A DNA stretch of 64,000 bases, from positions 3,051,501-3,115,500 of the forward strand of contig NZ_CP093528.1 in NCBI RefSeq assembly GCF_022682305.1, read 5' to 3'. The translations under genes were made by a program, and so were the position numbers. This DNA comes from Shinella zoogloeoides. Lineage in GTDB: Bacteria; Pseudomonadota; Alphaproteobacteria; Rhizobiales; Rhizobiaceae. This document shows positions 17,692-28,887 of this stretch, in pieces (within the stretch, counting starts at the first letter, position 1; each line of letters begins with the position of its first letter). A model generated the notes under the pieces. The model did not search any database. It saw nothing but the letters and a program-made list of their open reading frames with translations, and was not told the DNA's origin.

Positions 17692-17729
17692 CCCTTTCCA
17701 TACGGAAAGGGGCGGCACGCCGTGCCGTT
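17692..17729. repeat. Two consecutive hairpins upstream of glyS
   Basis: CCCTTTCC-N4-GGAAAGGG is followed by CGGCAC-N3-GTGCCG. They lie between glyS and the upstream gene and may be a degraded palindromic repeat or an internal RNA processing site. Confidence 0.45.
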
Positions 17730-17815
17730 ACGGGGTGGAAATCGTGTGCTTCTGCTAGCAAAGTTGGGCCGTGCTGTACAACGGCAAATATGCCGTGCGG
17801 CCGATGGAAACGCCG

Positions 17816-18520
17816 TCAGTGCCCGTTGGCGGCGACTTCGTGAGAGCCTTCGGCGGCTTCAGCGCTCGCGTGCTCTCCTTCGGCCGGGGTCTCGTGCCCG
17901 GCCGCTTCCTTCTTCGCCTCGCCATGGCCGCCGCCCTCGCCCGCTTCCGCGACGGCGTTCGGATCGACGCAATCCTCCCGCTCCTGCATCGCGGTGACGA
18001 TGGTCTTGATCTCGTCGAGGGACAGTTCCTTGCGCTCGCCATAGAACTCGCCATTGGCGGCGGGCGTGCCGTCCGTATAGCGGGCGACGAAGGGCGCAGT
18101 CATGCCGGGAATGGCCGAGGGATCTCGCGTGAAGAGCACTTCGGCGCCGATGGCGCGTCCGCGCATGTCCGCACGGTAGGTAGGACCTGCGGCATCGAGC
18201 AGGATGACCTGATAAAGATCGGCCTCCTCGCTGTTGGACACGGCACCGGCGACGCGCAGCGCCGTCTTGATACGCACGTCGCCATCCCTGGCATCGGAAC
18301 GCACATATCTGCGCAGCCATTGCTGGCCGTCGCGATCGACACGGACGGTAGAGACGATGGTGCAGGCGACGCCCGAGACTTCGTCGGCCGGCGGGCCGAG
18401 CAGCACGTCGCGTCCGACGAAGATCGCGGCCGCGCCCGACGCGCCCGTAAGCACGGTAACGCCGGCAAGGATGATCAGCAGCTTCCGGGACAGGCGGAAC
18501 GAGGTCGGAAGGAACTTCAC
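17816..18520 (-). CDS. Membrane-anchored protein with His/Glu-rich tail
   Basis: A 234-aa protein of unknown function. One N-terminal membrane segment (LSRKLLIILAGVTVLTGASGAAAIFVG) anchors a periplasmic domain with a cysteine at VACTIVSTVRVD and a second at REDCVDPNA. The tail, from about residue 190, is low-complexity and rich in Glu, Ala, Gly and five or more His, ending SHEVAANGH. The GTG at 18520 has AGAGAAG ten bases upstream and is preferred; an in-frame GTG at 18580 would add 20 arginine-rich residues. It is read in the same direction as glyS, 139 bases upstream of it. The tail may bind metal, which is interesting next to sitABCD, but this is inference. Confidence 0.65.
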   Translation of the reverse strand: MKFLPTSFRLSRKLLIILAGVTVLTGASGAAAIFVGRDVLLGPPADEVSGVACTIVSTVRVDRDGQQWLRRYVRSDARDGDVRIKTALRVAGAVSNSEEADLYQVILLDAAGPTYRADMRGRAIGAEVLFTRDPSAIPGMTAPFVARYTDGTPAANGEFYGERKELSLDEIKTIVTAMQEREDCVDPNAVAEAGEGGGHGEAKKEAAGHETPAEGEHASAEAAEGSHEVAANGH

Positions 18521-18643
18521 GGGCGGCGAACTTCTCTTTGAACGCAGAACACGAACGCGCCGAGAGCGCGCGAACTGCACCCACCCTACAGCGAGGGCGT
18601 TTCTGAAGTTTTAAACGGCGGCATGCGATTTTCGAGGCATTCT

Positions 18644-18660
18644 TGCGAATGATTTGCAAT
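18644..18660. promoter_or_regulatory. Mur-type box 1 upstream of sitA
   Basis: TTGCGAATGATTTGCAA is a 17-bp imperfect palindrome. It matches the Fur-family Mur-responsive sequence type found in front of rhizobial sitABCD, and lies just upstream of the -35. Confidence 0.75.
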
Positions 18661-18664
18661 CGCG

Positions 18665-18692
18665 TTGACAGGATCGGAAACCGCTCTATAGT
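18665..18692 (+). promoter_or_regulatory. sitABCD promoter
   Basis: A near-consensus promoter has TTGACA at 18665-18670 and TATAGT at 18687-18692 with a 16-bp spacer. It is flanked by the two Mur-type boxes, so bound repressor would block polymerase. Transcription should start near 18699. Confidence 0.8.
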
Positions 18693-18695
18693 TTA

Positions 18696-18712
18696 TTGCA
18701 ACTCATTCGCAA
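18696..18712. promoter_or_regulatory. Mur-type box 2 upstream of sitA
   Basis: TTGCAACTCATTCGCAA is closely related to the reverse complement of box 1. It overlaps the expected transcription start. Two such sites at one sit promoter are known in other rhizobia, where Mur with manganese represses sitABCD. Confidence 0.75.
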
Positions 18713-18731
18713 AAGCAGCTCAGGACACCCC

Positions 18732-19622
18732 ATGCTCCGCCGCTCATTCAATGCCCTCCTTCTCAGCCTCCCGCTTCTTACCGCCGCGCCCGCCTTCGCA
18801 CAGGAAAAGCCGAAGGTGGTGACGACCTTCACCATCATCGCGGACATCGCGGCGAATGTGGCGGGCGACGCGGCGATAGTGGAATCCATCACCAAGCCGG
18901 GTGCGGAGATTCACAACTACCAGCCGACGCCGCGCGATATCCTGAAGGCGCAGGACGCCAGGCTTGTCCTCTGGAACGGCCTCAACCTCGAACTCTGGTT
19001 CCAGAAATTCCTCGCCAATCTCGGCGAAGTGCCGAACGTCACCGTCAGCGACGGCATCGAGCCGATGAGCATCGTGGAAGGTCCCTACCAGGGCAAGCCG
19101 AACCCGCATGCCTGGATGTCGCCGGACAATGCGCTTGTTTATGTCGAGAACATCCGCAAGGCGCTCGGCGCGCTCGATCCGGCCAATGCCGCGACCTACG
19201 ACGCCAATGCCAAGGCCTATAGCGAGAAGATCAAGGCGCTGGGCGAGGAGATGAAGGCAAAGATCGGCGCATTGCCGGAAGAAAAGCGCTGGCTCGTCAC
19301 TAGCGAGGGCGCCTTCAGCTATCTCACCCGCGATTTCGGCCTGAAGGAACTCTTCCTCTGGCCGATCAATGCCGACCAGCAGGGCACGCCCAAGCAAGTG
19401 AAGGCGGTGATCGACGCCGTGCGCGAGCACAATATCCATGTCGTCTTCAGCGAAAGCACCGTTTCCGCCGATCCCGCCAAGCAGGTCGCCGCCGAAACGG
19501 GCGCGGCCTTTGGCGGCATTCTCTATGTCGACTCGCTGAGCGAGGCGGACGGCCCCGTGCCGACCTATCTGGACCTCCTGCGCGTGACCTCGGAAACCAT
19601 CGTGAAGGGTCTCTCGCAATGA
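18732..19622 (+). CDS. sitA: Manganese/iron ABC transporter, substrate-binding protein
   Basis: A 296-aa periplasmic cluster A-I metal-binding protein. A signal peptide ([23 protein letters not shown]) precedes the mature start [17 protein letters not shown]. Ligands expected for a Mn/Fe-type protein are visible: His in [11 protein letters not shown], His in NPHAWMSP, Glu in SEGAFSYL and Asp in YVDSLSE. There is no His-rich loop, which argues against ZnuA. The internal ATG at 18732 is used because the earlier in-frame start overlaps the second Mur box and the transcription start. It is the first gene of sitABCD, with a four-base overlap to sitB. Confidence 0.92.
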   Translation: MLRRSFNALLLSLPLLTAAPAFAQEKPKVVTTFTIIADIAANVAGDAAIVESITKPGAEIHNYQPTPRDILKAQDARLVLWNGLNLELWFQKFLANLGEVPNVTVSDGIEPMSIVEGPYQGKPNPHAWMSPDNALVYVENIRKALGALDPANAATYDANAKAYSEKIKALGEEMKAKIGALPEEKRWLVTSEGAFSYLTRDFGLKELFLWPINADQQGTPKQVKAVIDAVREHNIHVVFSESTVSADPAKQVAAETGAAFGGILYVDSLSEADGPVPTYLDLLRVTSETIVKGLSQ

Positions 19623-20479
19623 TGATGGGCGGCAAACCGAAGACGGTGGACGGCATCGTCGCCGAGGACGTGACCGTCACCTATCGCAACGGCCACACGG
19701 CGCTCACCCATGCCAGCTTCTCCGTGCCGAAGGGCACGATCACTGCGCTGGTCGGCGTCAACGGTGCAGGCAAGTCGACGCTCTTCAAGGCGATCATGGG
19801 CTTCGTGCCCGTCGCCGCCGGCGAGGTGACGATCCTCGGCCTTTCCGTGCGCGAGGCGCTGAAGAGAAACCTCGTCGCCTATGTGCCGCAGGCCGAGGAA
19901 GTCGACTGGACCTTCCCCGTGCTCGTCGAGGACGTGGTGATGATGGGCCGCTACGGCCATATGAACTGGCTGCGCATTCCGACGAAGCGCGACCACGAGA
20001 TGGTCGAGGAGGCGCTGTCGCGCGTCAACATGACCGCCTATCGCAAGCGCCAGATCGGCGAGCTTTCGGGCGGGCAGCGCAAGCGCGTCTTCCTCGCCCG
20101 GGCGCTGGCGCAGGAGGGGCAGGTGATCCTGCTCGACGAGCCCTTCACCGGTGTCGACGTGACCACCGAGGAGCAGATCGTCGACCTGCTCGGCAAGCTG
20201 CGCGACGAGGGCCGCGTCATGCTCGTCTCCACCCACAATCTCGGCAGCGTGCCCGACTTCTGCGACCGCACGGTCTTCGTCAAGGGCACCGTCATCGCCT
20301 CCGGTCCGACGGCCGAGACGTTCACGGAGGCCAATCTGGAGCGCGCCTTCGGCGGCGTGCTGCGCCATTTCATCCTCGGCGGCCAGGACCTGCACGACGA
20401 CGAGGACAGGCGCACCGTCAAGGTCATCACCGACGACGAGCGCCCCTTTGTCATCTATGGCGAGGAGGAAAAGCGGTGA
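19619..20479 (+). CDS. sitB: Manganese/iron ABC transporter, ATP-binding protein
   Basis: A 286-aa ATPase of the metal-uptake family. Walker A is [10 protein letters not shown], the signature is [15 protein letters not shown], and Walker B is [12 protein letters not shown]. The Q-loop [13 protein letters not shown] is typical of Mn/Zn importers. The C-terminal tail after the ABC core ([21 protein letters not shown]) is slightly longer than usual and acidic. It overlaps sitA and sitC by four bases each, consistent with translational coupling. Confidence 0.92.
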   Translation: MMMGGKPKTVDGIVAEDVTVTYRNGHTALTHASFSVPKGTITALVGVNGAGKSTLFKAIMGFVPVAAGEVTILGLSVREALKRNLVAYVPQAEEVDWTFPVLVEDVVMMGRYGHMNWLRIPTKRDHEMVEEALSRVNMTAYRKRQIGELSGGQRKRVFLARALAQEGQVILLDEPFTGVDVTTEEQIVDLLGKLRDEGRVMLVSTHNLGSVPDFCDRTVFVKGTVIASGPTAETFTEANLERAFGGVLRHFILGGQDLHDDEDRRTVKVITDDERPFVIYGEEEKR

Positions 20480-21348
20480 TCGACACGCTGCTGGAACCCT
20501 TCGGCTACGGCTACATGGTCAACGCCATGTGGGTGAGCGCGCTGGTCGGCTGCATCTGCGGCTTCCTTTCGGCCTATCTCATGCTCAAGGGCTGGTCGCT
20601 GATCGGCGACGCGCTCTCGCATTCCATCGTGCCGGGCGTCGCCGGGGCCTATATGCTGGGCCTGCCGTTTGCGGCCGGCGCCTTCCTTTCCGGCGGGCTC
20701 GCCGCCGCCGCGATGCTCTTCCTCAATCGCCAGACGCAGCTCAAGGAGGATGCGATCATTGGCATGATCTTCTCCTCCTTCTTCGGCCTCGGCCTCTTCA
20801 TGGTCTCGCTCTCGCCGACGCCGGTGAACATCCAGACCATCGTGCTCGGCAATATCCTCGCCGTCACGCCGGAGGATACGCTCCAGCTCGCGATCATCGG
20901 CGCGGTGACGCTCGTCGTCCTCCTGTTCAAGTGGAAGGACCTGATGGTGGCCTTCTTCGACGAGAACCACGCCCGTTCCATCGGCCTTAACCCGACAGGC
21001 CTGAAAATCCTGTTCTTCACGCTGCTCAGCGCCTCGACGGTCGCGGCCATGCAGACGGTTGGCGCTTTCCTCGTCGTCGCCATGGTGGTGACGCCGGGCG
21101 CGACGGCCTATCTCCTGACCGACCGCTTCCAGCGCCTCATCGTCATCGCCGCTGCGCTCGGCGCGGGCACCAGTATCACCGGCGCCTACCTTTCCTATTT
21201 CCTCGACGGGGCGACCGGCGGCATCATCGTGGTGCTCCAGACGGCGCTCTTCCTTCTCGCCTTCCTCTTCGCCCCGAAGCACGGCCTCATCGCTGCTCGC
21301 CGCAGGAGCCGGCTGGCGCTTGAAAACACGGGGAGCATCCAGCCATGA
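20476..21348 (+). CDS. sitC: Manganese/iron ABC transporter, permease
   Basis: A 290-aa membrane protein of the ABC-3 permease family with about eight helices. The family pattern [29 protein letters not shown] is present near residues 37-65. It overlaps the ends of sitB and sitD by four bases each. With the paralogous SitD it should form the channel. Confidence 0.92.
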   Translation: MIDTLLEPFGYGYMVNAMWVSALVGCICGFLSAYLMLKGWSLIGDALSHSIVPGVAGAYMLGLPFAAGAFLSGGLAAAAMLFLNRQTQLKEDAIIGMIFSSFFGLGLFMVSLSPTPVNIQTIVLGNILAVTPEDTLQLAIIGAVTLVVLLFKWKDLMVAFFDENHARSIGLNPTGLKILFFTLLSASTVAAMQTVGAFLVVAMVVTPGATAYLLTDRFQRLIVIAAALGAGTSITGAYLSYFLDGATGGIIVVLQTALFLLAFLFAPKHGLIAARRRSRLALENTGSIQP

Positions 21349-22187
21349 ACGAGACGCTCGAACTCGCGCTCCTGCCCTTCCAGCTCGCCTTCATGCAGAA
21401 CGCCTTCCTGGTGACGCTGATGATCGCCGTGCCCATGGCGCTGCTCTCCTGCTATCTCGTGCTGAAAGGCTGGTCGCTGATGGGCGATGCGGTCTCGCAT
21501 GCCGTCCTTCCCGGCGTCGTCATCGCCTATGTCGCCGGCCTGCCCTTTGCGGCGGGCGCTTTCGTCGCCGGCCTCTTCTGCGCGCTTGCCGCCGGCTATC
21601 TCAAGGACAACAGCCGGGTGAAGGAGGACACGATCCTCGGCATCGTCTTTTCCGGCATGTTCGCGCTCGGCCTCGTGCTCTATGTGAAAATCCAGCCGGA
21701 TATCCATCTCGACCATATCCTCTTCGGAGACATGCTCGGCATCGCAATTCCCGACCTCGTGGAAACCGCAGCCATCGCCAGCGCCGCGACCGCCTTCATC
21801 CTCCTCTTCCGCAAGGACCTGCTGGTGCAGGCCTTCGACCGGCAGCACGCCTCGGCCATCGGCCTGCCGGTACGGCTGCTGCATTACGGGCTGCTGGCCG
21901 TGCTCTCGCTCGTCGTGGTCGGCGCGCTGAAGGCGGTCGGCATCATCCTAGCCGTCGCCATGCTGGTCGCGCCCGGCGCGATTGCCGCCCTTCTCACGCG
22001 GCGTTTTCCGAGCATGCTGATGGTTGCGGTCGCCGTCGCCGTCGGCGCATCCTTCTTCGGCATCTGGCTGAGCTTCATCATCGACAGCGCACCTGCGCCG
22101 ACCATCGTGCTCCTCATGTCCGCGCTCTTCGTCTTCGCCTTCCTCCGGCGCATGCTGGAAAACCGCCGCCCCGCGCCAGAGGTGTGA
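21345..22187 (+). CDS. sitD: Manganese/iron ABC transporter, second permease
   Basis: A 280-aa ABC-3 permease paralogous to SitC, with the matching LKGWSLMGDAVSHAVLPGVVIAYVAGLPF block. About eight membrane helices are visible. Two different permeases in one operon is the Sit-type architecture and supports manganese/iron over zinc. It closes the operon. Confidence 0.92.
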   Translation: MNETLELALLPFQLAFMQNAFLVTLMIAVPMALLSCYLVLKGWSLMGDAVSHAVLPGVVIAYVAGLPFAAGAFVAGLFCALAAGYLKDNSRVKEDTILGIVFSGMFALGLVLYVKIQPDIHLDHILFGDMLGIAIPDLVETAAIASAATAFILLFRKDLLVQAFDRQHASAIGLPVRLLHYGLLAVLSLVVVGALKAVGIILAVAMLVAPGAIAALLTRRFPSMLMVAVAVAVGASFFGIWLSFIIDSAPAPTIVLLMSALFVFAFLRRMLENRRPAPEV

Positions 22188-22290
22188 ACGCGGCCGCCGT
22201 TCGGTCGACACAGGTCCGGTTTCCGTCTATCGTCCGCCGCGAACGGCCGGCCTGCTTCGGTCGGAAAAACGACAAACACGACGGGACGGC

Positions 22291-23526
22291 ATGGCGCATA
22301 TCGGTATCGTCGGCGGCGGCCTCATGGGCTGCGCCACAGCGCTCAATCTCATGGAACAGGGCCACAGCGTCACCGTCCTCGAGCGGGATGCGGGCGGCCT
22401 GCCGGCCTCGGTCGGCAATGCGGGCATCCTCGCGGTGCCCGAAATCGATCCGCTCGCGCGGGCGGACATGCTGCTCTCCGTGCCGAAATGGCTGCTCGAT
22501 CCGCTGGGACCGCTGACGCTGCGCTGGCAGGACCTGCCGGCGCTGACGCCCTGGCTCATCCGCTTCCTGCTCTCGGCCCGCCCCGCAACGGCGGCGGCAG
22601 GCCGCGCCGCGCTGCTGACGCTGATGAAGACGGCCGAGGCCGACCATATCCGCCTCGGCGCTTTCGCCGGCATTTCCGGCCACATCCGCGATACCGGTGC
22701 AATGACGGTGTTCGACAGCGTCGCGGCCCGCGACAGGATCTTCGCCCACGAGACCGAGAATGCCAGGCTGATCGGCTGCAATGTCGAAAAACTGGACGTG
22801 GAGGAAGCCCGCCGCCGCGTACCCGCGTTACAGGGCGCTTTCGCCGGCGCAATCTTCAACGACGGCCACAAGACCTTCGACTATCCGCTGACCTTCCTGC
22901 GCCGGCTGCAGGCTGCGCTGCGCGAACGCGCGACGCTTCTCGACGCCACCGTCTCCTCGGTGGCGCAGGCGCAGGACGGTGTCGTCGTGCGCACCGAGGG
23001 CGGCCGGGAGTTCACCTTCGACAGGCTGGTCATCGCAGCCGGCGTCTGGTCACGCCGCTTCGTCGCCGATCTCGGTCTGAAGGTGCTGCTGGAAACCGAG
23101 CGCGGTTACAACACGACCTTCACGAACCCGTCGACCACACTGGAAATGCCGGTCTTCTTCTCCGAGCACGGCTTCGTCGCGACCCCCTTCGAGAATGCCC
23201 TGCGCATCGGCGGCGCGGTGGAGCTTGCCTCGCCGGACGCGCCCGCCAACTACAAACGCGCCGCCGCCATGCGAAAGAAGATGCGTCGCTACGTGCCCGA
23301 TCTCCAGGAAGAAGGTGGCACGGAATGGATGGGACGGCGTCCCTCGACGCCGGATTCGCTTCCCGTCATCAGCCTGCATCCCCGCGACCCGCGCGTCGCC
23401 TTTGCCTTCGGCCACGGCCATGTCGGCCTGACGCTCTCAGCGACGACCGGCCGCCATGTCGCGCGTCTCATTTCCGGCGAGAGCGACGCCGCGCTCGCTC
23501 CCTTCTCCATCGCCCGCTTCCAGTAA
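22291..23526 (+). CDS. FAD-dependent oxidoreductase, D-amino-acid dehydrogenase-like
   Basis: A 411-aa DAO-family flavoprotein. The N-terminal Rossmann fold is HIGIVGGGLMGCATALNLMEQGHSVTVLERD, a second FAD contact is VIAAGVWSRRFV, and the C-terminal WMGRRPSTPDSLPVI and HGHVGLTLSATTGR blocks are those of DadA-like enzymes. There is no signal peptide. The ATG lies 103 bases after sitD, so it may have its own promoter. Substrate is unknown. It is followed, 31 bases after its stop, by a nucleoside hydrolase gene; the two are probably co-transcribed although their chemistry differs. Confidence 0.82.
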   Translation: MAHIGIVGGGLMGCATALNLMEQGHSVTVLERDAGGLPASVGNAGILAVPEIDPLARADMLLSVPKWLLDPLGPLTLRWQDLPALTPWLIRFLLSARPATAAAGRAALLTLMKTAEADHIRLGAFAGISGHIRDTGAMTVFDSVAARDRIFAHETENARLIGCNVEKLDVEEARRRVPALQGAFAGAIFNDGHKTFDYPLTFLRRLQAALRERATLLDATVSSVAQAQDGVVVRTEGGREFTFDRLVIAAGVWSRRFVADLGLKVLLETERGYNTTFTNPSTTLEMPVFFSEHGFVATPFENALRIGGAVELASPDAPANYKRAAAMRKKMRRYVPDLQEEGGTEWMGRRPSTPDSLPVISLHPRDPRVAFAFGHGHVGLTLSATTGRHVARLISGESDAALAPFSIARFQ

Positions 23527-23557
23527 ACGCCCCAAACGACACAGAAAGAATCCCACC

Positions 23558-24508
23558 GTGCACAAGGTCATTTTCGATACGGATCCCGGCGTCGACGACG
23601 CCATGGCGCTTCTCTTCCTGCACAATCATCCCGAAATCGACCTCATCGGCATCACCACCGTCTTCGGCAATGCCGCCATCGAGACCACGACGCGCAACGC
23701 GCTGTTCCTCAAGCGCGAATGGGGCATCGGCGCGCCGGTCGCCCGCGGCGAGGGCAAGACCTACAATCCGATGCGCAACCCCGTCGACTGGCCGGTGATG
23801 ATCCACGGCCATGACGGCCTCGGCAATATCGATGTGCCGGAAACGATCGACCTGCCCGTCGATCCGCGCCCGGCGCACCGCTTCATCATCGAGACCGTCA
23901 GGGCCAATCCCGGCGAGGTGACGCTGATCGCCGTCGGGCGCATGTCGAACCTTGCCTATGCGCTGAAGGAAGACCCGGAGATCGCCGGCCTCGTCAGAGA
24001 GGTCATCATCATGGGCGGCGCCTTCGACGTGCCGGGCAACATCACGCCCGCCGCCGAAGCCAATATCCACGGCGATCCGGAAGCCGCCGACGTGGTGATG
24101 GGCGCGGCCTGGAAGGTGATCGTCGTCGGCCTCGACGTGACGATGAAGACCGTGATGACACGCAAGCGCCTTGCGGAACTGACCGCGAAGAACGGCAAGC
24201 ACCTCAAGCTACTCTCCGACATTTCGCAGTTCTATATCGATTTCTACGGCCAGCACGTTAAGGACGAGGGCATGGTGGTGCACGACAGCTGCGCCTGCAT
24301 CTACCTCGTCGCGCCGGAACTCTTCGAAACGCGCCCCGGCGCGATCCGCGTCGTCGCCGGCGGCATCGCCGACGGCCAGACCATCCAGAAACCCGACGCC
24401 CGCAGCTTCCCGCCCGGCAACTGGGACGGCCTGCCGAGCCAGCACGCCTGCATCGGCATCGATGCGGCAAAGGTGATGGCGCTGCTGGACGAGACGCTGG
24501 TGCGCTGA
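23558..24508 (+). CDS. Nucleoside hydrolase, IunH/RihB type
   Basis: A 316-aa enzyme that cleaves the N-glycosidic bond of ribonucleosides. The calcium and ribose-binding motif DTDPGVDDAMAL is at residues 6-17, and the conserved IIMGGAFDVPGNITPAAEANIHGDPEAADVV stretch follows. A GTG start at 23558 is chosen because AGAAAGAA lies eight bases upstream and the frame before it lies in the previous gene. Base specificity (purine or pyrimidine) cannot be read. A palindromic repeat follows the gene. Confidence 0.9.
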   Translation: MHKVIFDTDPGVDDAMALLFLHNHPEIDLIGITTVFGNAAIETTTRNALFLKREWGIGAPVARGEGKTYNPMRNPVDWPVMIHGHDGLGNIDVPETIDLPVDPRPAHRFIIETVRANPGEVTLIAVGRMSNLAYALKEDPEIAGLVREVIIMGGAFDVPGNITPAAEANIHGDPEAADVVMGAAWKVIVVGLDVTMKTVMTRKRLAELTAKNGKHLKLLSDISQFYIDFYGQHVKDEGMVVHDSCACIYLVAPELFETRPGAIRVVAGGIADGQTIQKPDARSFPPGNWDGLPSQHACIGIDAAKVMALLDETLVR

Positions 24509-24522
24509 AGCGGGCGTAACCG

Positions 24523-24612
24523 CCCCTCACCCTCACCTGCCTTTATGACACCGGTGCAACATCCCTTCTCCCCGTTTGCGGGGAGAAGGCCCCGGCAGGG
24601 GGATGAGGGGCC
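24523..24612. repeat. RIME-like palindromic repeat, copy 1
   Basis: A mosaic intergenic element opens with CCCCTCACCCTCACCTGCC, contains the stem CTTCTCCCCG / CGGGGAGAAG, and ends with GGATGAGGGG. Closely similar copies occur at 35642 and 40974. It lies between the converging nucleoside hydrolase and ung genes. Confidence 0.8.
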
Positions 24613-24623
24613 GTTCCTCCGCG

Positions 24624-25319
24624 TCAGCCCCCTGTCGCCGGCAATTGCCAGTCGATCGGCGTGCGGCCATGCTTTTCGAGGAATTCGTTCGCCTTGGAGA
24701 ACGGCCGCGTGCCGAAGAAGCCGTTATGCGCCGAGAGCGGCGAGGGATGCGGCGAACGCAGCACGAGATGACGGCTCTTGTCGACGAAGGCCGCCTTCTT
24801 CTGCGCGTAGGAACCCCAGAGGATGAAGACGACGGGCTTTTCCTGCTCGTTGACGGCGCGGATGACGGCATCCGTGAAGCGCTCCCAGCCTCGGCCCTGA
24901 TGGGAGGCCGCGCGGCCCATCTCCACCGTCAGCACGCTGTTGAGCAGCAGCACGCCCTGTTTCGCCCAATGTTCGAGAAAGCCATGACGAGCCGGTGCAA
25001 TGCCGAGGTCCGACTGCATTTCCTTGTAGATGTTGACGAGCGAGGGCGGGGTGCGCACGCCCGGCTGCACGGAAAAGCACAGTCCATGCGCCTGCCCCTC
25101 GCCATGATAGGGATCCTGCCCGAGGATGACGACGCGCACCTCGTCGAGCGGCGTCAGGTCGAGCGCGCGGAAATATTCCGCGCCCTTCGGGAAGATGCGC
25201 CGTCCCTCCTGCCTCTGCTCCATCAGGAAAGCCTTCAACTCGGCCATGTAGGGGCTGGAGAATTCCGCCGCCAGCGGAGCCTTCCAGCTCTCGCCGATCT
25301 TTACGTCGCTCGCCGCCAT
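24624..25319 (-). CDS. ung: Uracil-DNA glycosylase
   Basis: A 231-aa family 1 uracil-DNA glycosylase that starts base excision repair of uracil. The water-activating motif [29 protein letters not shown], and the C-terminal [15 protein letters not shown] loop are all present. The length fits the family. It converges with the nucleoside hydrolase across a palindromic repeat. Confidence 0.96.
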   Translation of the reverse strand: MAASDVKIGESWKAPLAAEFSSPYMAELKAFLMEQRQEGRRIFPKGAEYFRALDLTPLDEVRVVILGQDPYHGEGQAHGLCFSVQPGVRTPPSLVNIYKEMQSDLGIAPARHGFLEHWAKQGVLLLNSVLTVEMGRAASHQGRGWERFTDAVIRAVNEQEKPVVFILWGSYAQKKAAFVDKSRHLVLRSPHPSPLSAHNGFFGTRPFSKANEFLEKHGRTPIDWQLPATGG

Positions 25320-25409
25320 CGTCCGCTCCCGTCCTCAATGTCGAAAGCCGCAGTCTAGCGCCGGATGACGGCAAGGACCGGCCGCGCGGCCGGTCATCCA
25401 CAGCTAATC

Positions 25410-26576
25410 TCAGGCGACGCCGAGCACCGTCATGAGGCTTTTCATACGCGCGGCTGCAAGATCTGGCCTGTCGAGCACATTCGCCCGGTCGGCAAGGCGG
25501 AAGACATCGGCATAGTGCGTGACACCGCGCGCCGACTGCATGCCGGCCGGCATTGTGAAATGATCCTGATGGCCGTTCAGCCAAGCCAGGAAGACGACGC
25601 CCGCCTTGTAATATTGCGTCGGCGCCTCGAAAATCTTGCGTGAGAGCGGCACGGTCGGCTCGATGACGGCGCGGAAGGTGGCGACATCGCCAGCCGCCAG
25701 AGACGCCAGCGCCTTCGAGGCCTGAGGCGCGACCGCATCGAAGATGCCGAGCAGCGCGTGGCTGTACCTGCGCCCGTCACCCTCGATCAATTCGGCATAG
25801 TTGAAATCGTCACCGGTGAAGCAGAGTACGCCCTCCGGCAGGCGGTTGCGCAGCGCCACCTCATAAGCGTTGTCGAGCAGCGAGATCTTGATGCCTTCCA
25901 CCTTGTCGCGGTTCTCCGCGATGATCGACAGCACCGCATCGAGCGCCGGCTCGAAGGCCTCCGACCCCCAATAGCCCTTGAGCTGCGGATCGAACATGTC
26001 GCCGAGCCAGTGCAGCACGACCTTGTCTTTCGCCTGGCCGAGAATGCGGCCGTAGACCTTGCGGTAATCGTCGGGCGATTGCGCGATGCGGGCCAGCGCG
26101 CGGCTCGCCATCATGATCGCCCGGCCGCCGTGCTTTTCCACGAAACCGACCTGCTCCTCGTAGGCCCTCACAACATCGTCCAGCGAACGGGCGTCGATAG
26201 GGTTGAGGTGGTCCGTGCCCGCACCGCAGGCAAGGTCGGCGCCCGGCACCGTCTTCGCCTCGGCAAGCGACCGGCGGATCAACTCCTGCGCGCCGGCCCA
26301 GTCGAGGCCCATGCCGCGCTGGGCCGTATCCATCGCCTCGGCAATGCGGAAGCCGAGCGACCAGAGATGATGCCGGAAGGCCATCGTGCGCTCCCAGTCC
26401 ACCGCCGGCGCCTCCCAAGGCCGCGTGTCGCGGCGCGGATCGGAAACCACATGGGCGGCGGCATAGGCGATGCGGTTGAAACGCGGGACAGCGGCGGGGC
26501 GCTCCGTCGGCGCGCCCACAAGCGTATAGGCTTCGACGCCACCATCGGCGCGCGGCAGGGAAAGGCTGATCGGCAT
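25410..26576 (-). CDS. DUF993 protein, dihydrodipicolinate-synthase-like
   Basis: A 388-aa protein of the DUF993 family, distantly related to DapA/NanA-type TIM-barrel aldolases. The Schiff-base lysine cannot be assigned with certainty; KISLLDNAYE near residue 230 and GVLCFTGDDFNYAELI just after it look like core strands of the barrel. The N-terminal RFNRIAYAAAHVVSDP is typical of the family. It is divergent from a lacI gene, with a shared operator region of 266 bases, so it belongs to the same regulon. A C-C lyase role in sugar-acid breakdown is inferred from fold and context only. Confidence 0.75.
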   Translation of the reverse strand: MPISLSLPRADGGVEAYTLVGAPTERPAAVPRFNRIAYAAAHVVSDPRRDTRPWEAPAVDWERTMAFRHHLWSLGFRIAEAMDTAQRGMGLDWAGAQELIRRSLAEAKTVPGADLACGAGTDHLNPIDARSLDDVVRAYEEQVGFVEKHGGRAIMMASRALARIAQSPDDYRKVYGRILGQAKDKVVLHWLGDMFDPQLKGYWGSEAFEPALDAVLSIIAENRDKVEGIKISLLDNAYEVALRNRLPEGVLCFTGDDFNYAELIEGDGRRYSHALLGIFDAVAPQASKALASLAAGDVATFRAVIEPTVPLSRKIFEAPTQYYKAGVVFLAWLNGHQDHFTMPAGMQSARGVTHYADVFRLADRANVLDRPDLAAARMKSLMTVLGVA

Positions 26577-26610
26577 GGCGTCCTCCCGAGAGTTTAGAAG
26601 GGCAATAATT

Positions 26611-26627
26611 TAGATCGTTCCAAATTT
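26611..26627. promoter_or_regulatory. LacI-type operator upstream of the DUF993 gene
   Basis: TAGATCGTTCCAAATTT contains the half-site GATCGTTCCAA, the reverse complement of the second site at 26778. It lies 35 bases upstream of the DUF993 start. The central CG is typical of LacI-family operators. Confidence 0.7.
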
Positions 26628-26768
26628 CAAGGGTGATTTTGAGGGCAGCGCTCGGCGCACGGAGAAGATCAATACGCTACGGACGCCGCCGAGACCAGTG
26701 GGTTTGCATGAGCGGGAGGTGAAGATAGAAAGCAGTCGAAGCCGGCACGCCATCGCCCGAATTCACGC

Positions 26769-26798
26769 TTGACAAATTTGGAACGATCCAATTAATTA
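26769..26798 (+). promoter_or_regulatory. lacI-operon promoter with embedded operator
   Basis: TTGACA at 26769-26774 is followed by the near-palindrome TTGGAACGATCCAA at 26778-26791 and an AT-rich -10 (TTAATT, 26792-26797). The operator fills the -35 to -10 spacer, so the LacI protein should repress its own operon. The same half-site is found in front of the divergent gene. Confidence 0.7.
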
Positions 26799-26842
26799 CC
26801 CAACAACAAGCGGGCCATTACACCCGCGCAGGGAGGATTATC

Positions 26843-28881
<2,039 letters not shown>

Positions 28882-28887
28882 AGCATC

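Noticed and set aside
16015..17997. A 660-codon open frame on the plus strand opposite glyS
   Set aside because: glyS is certain and the antisense frame has no recognisable domain.
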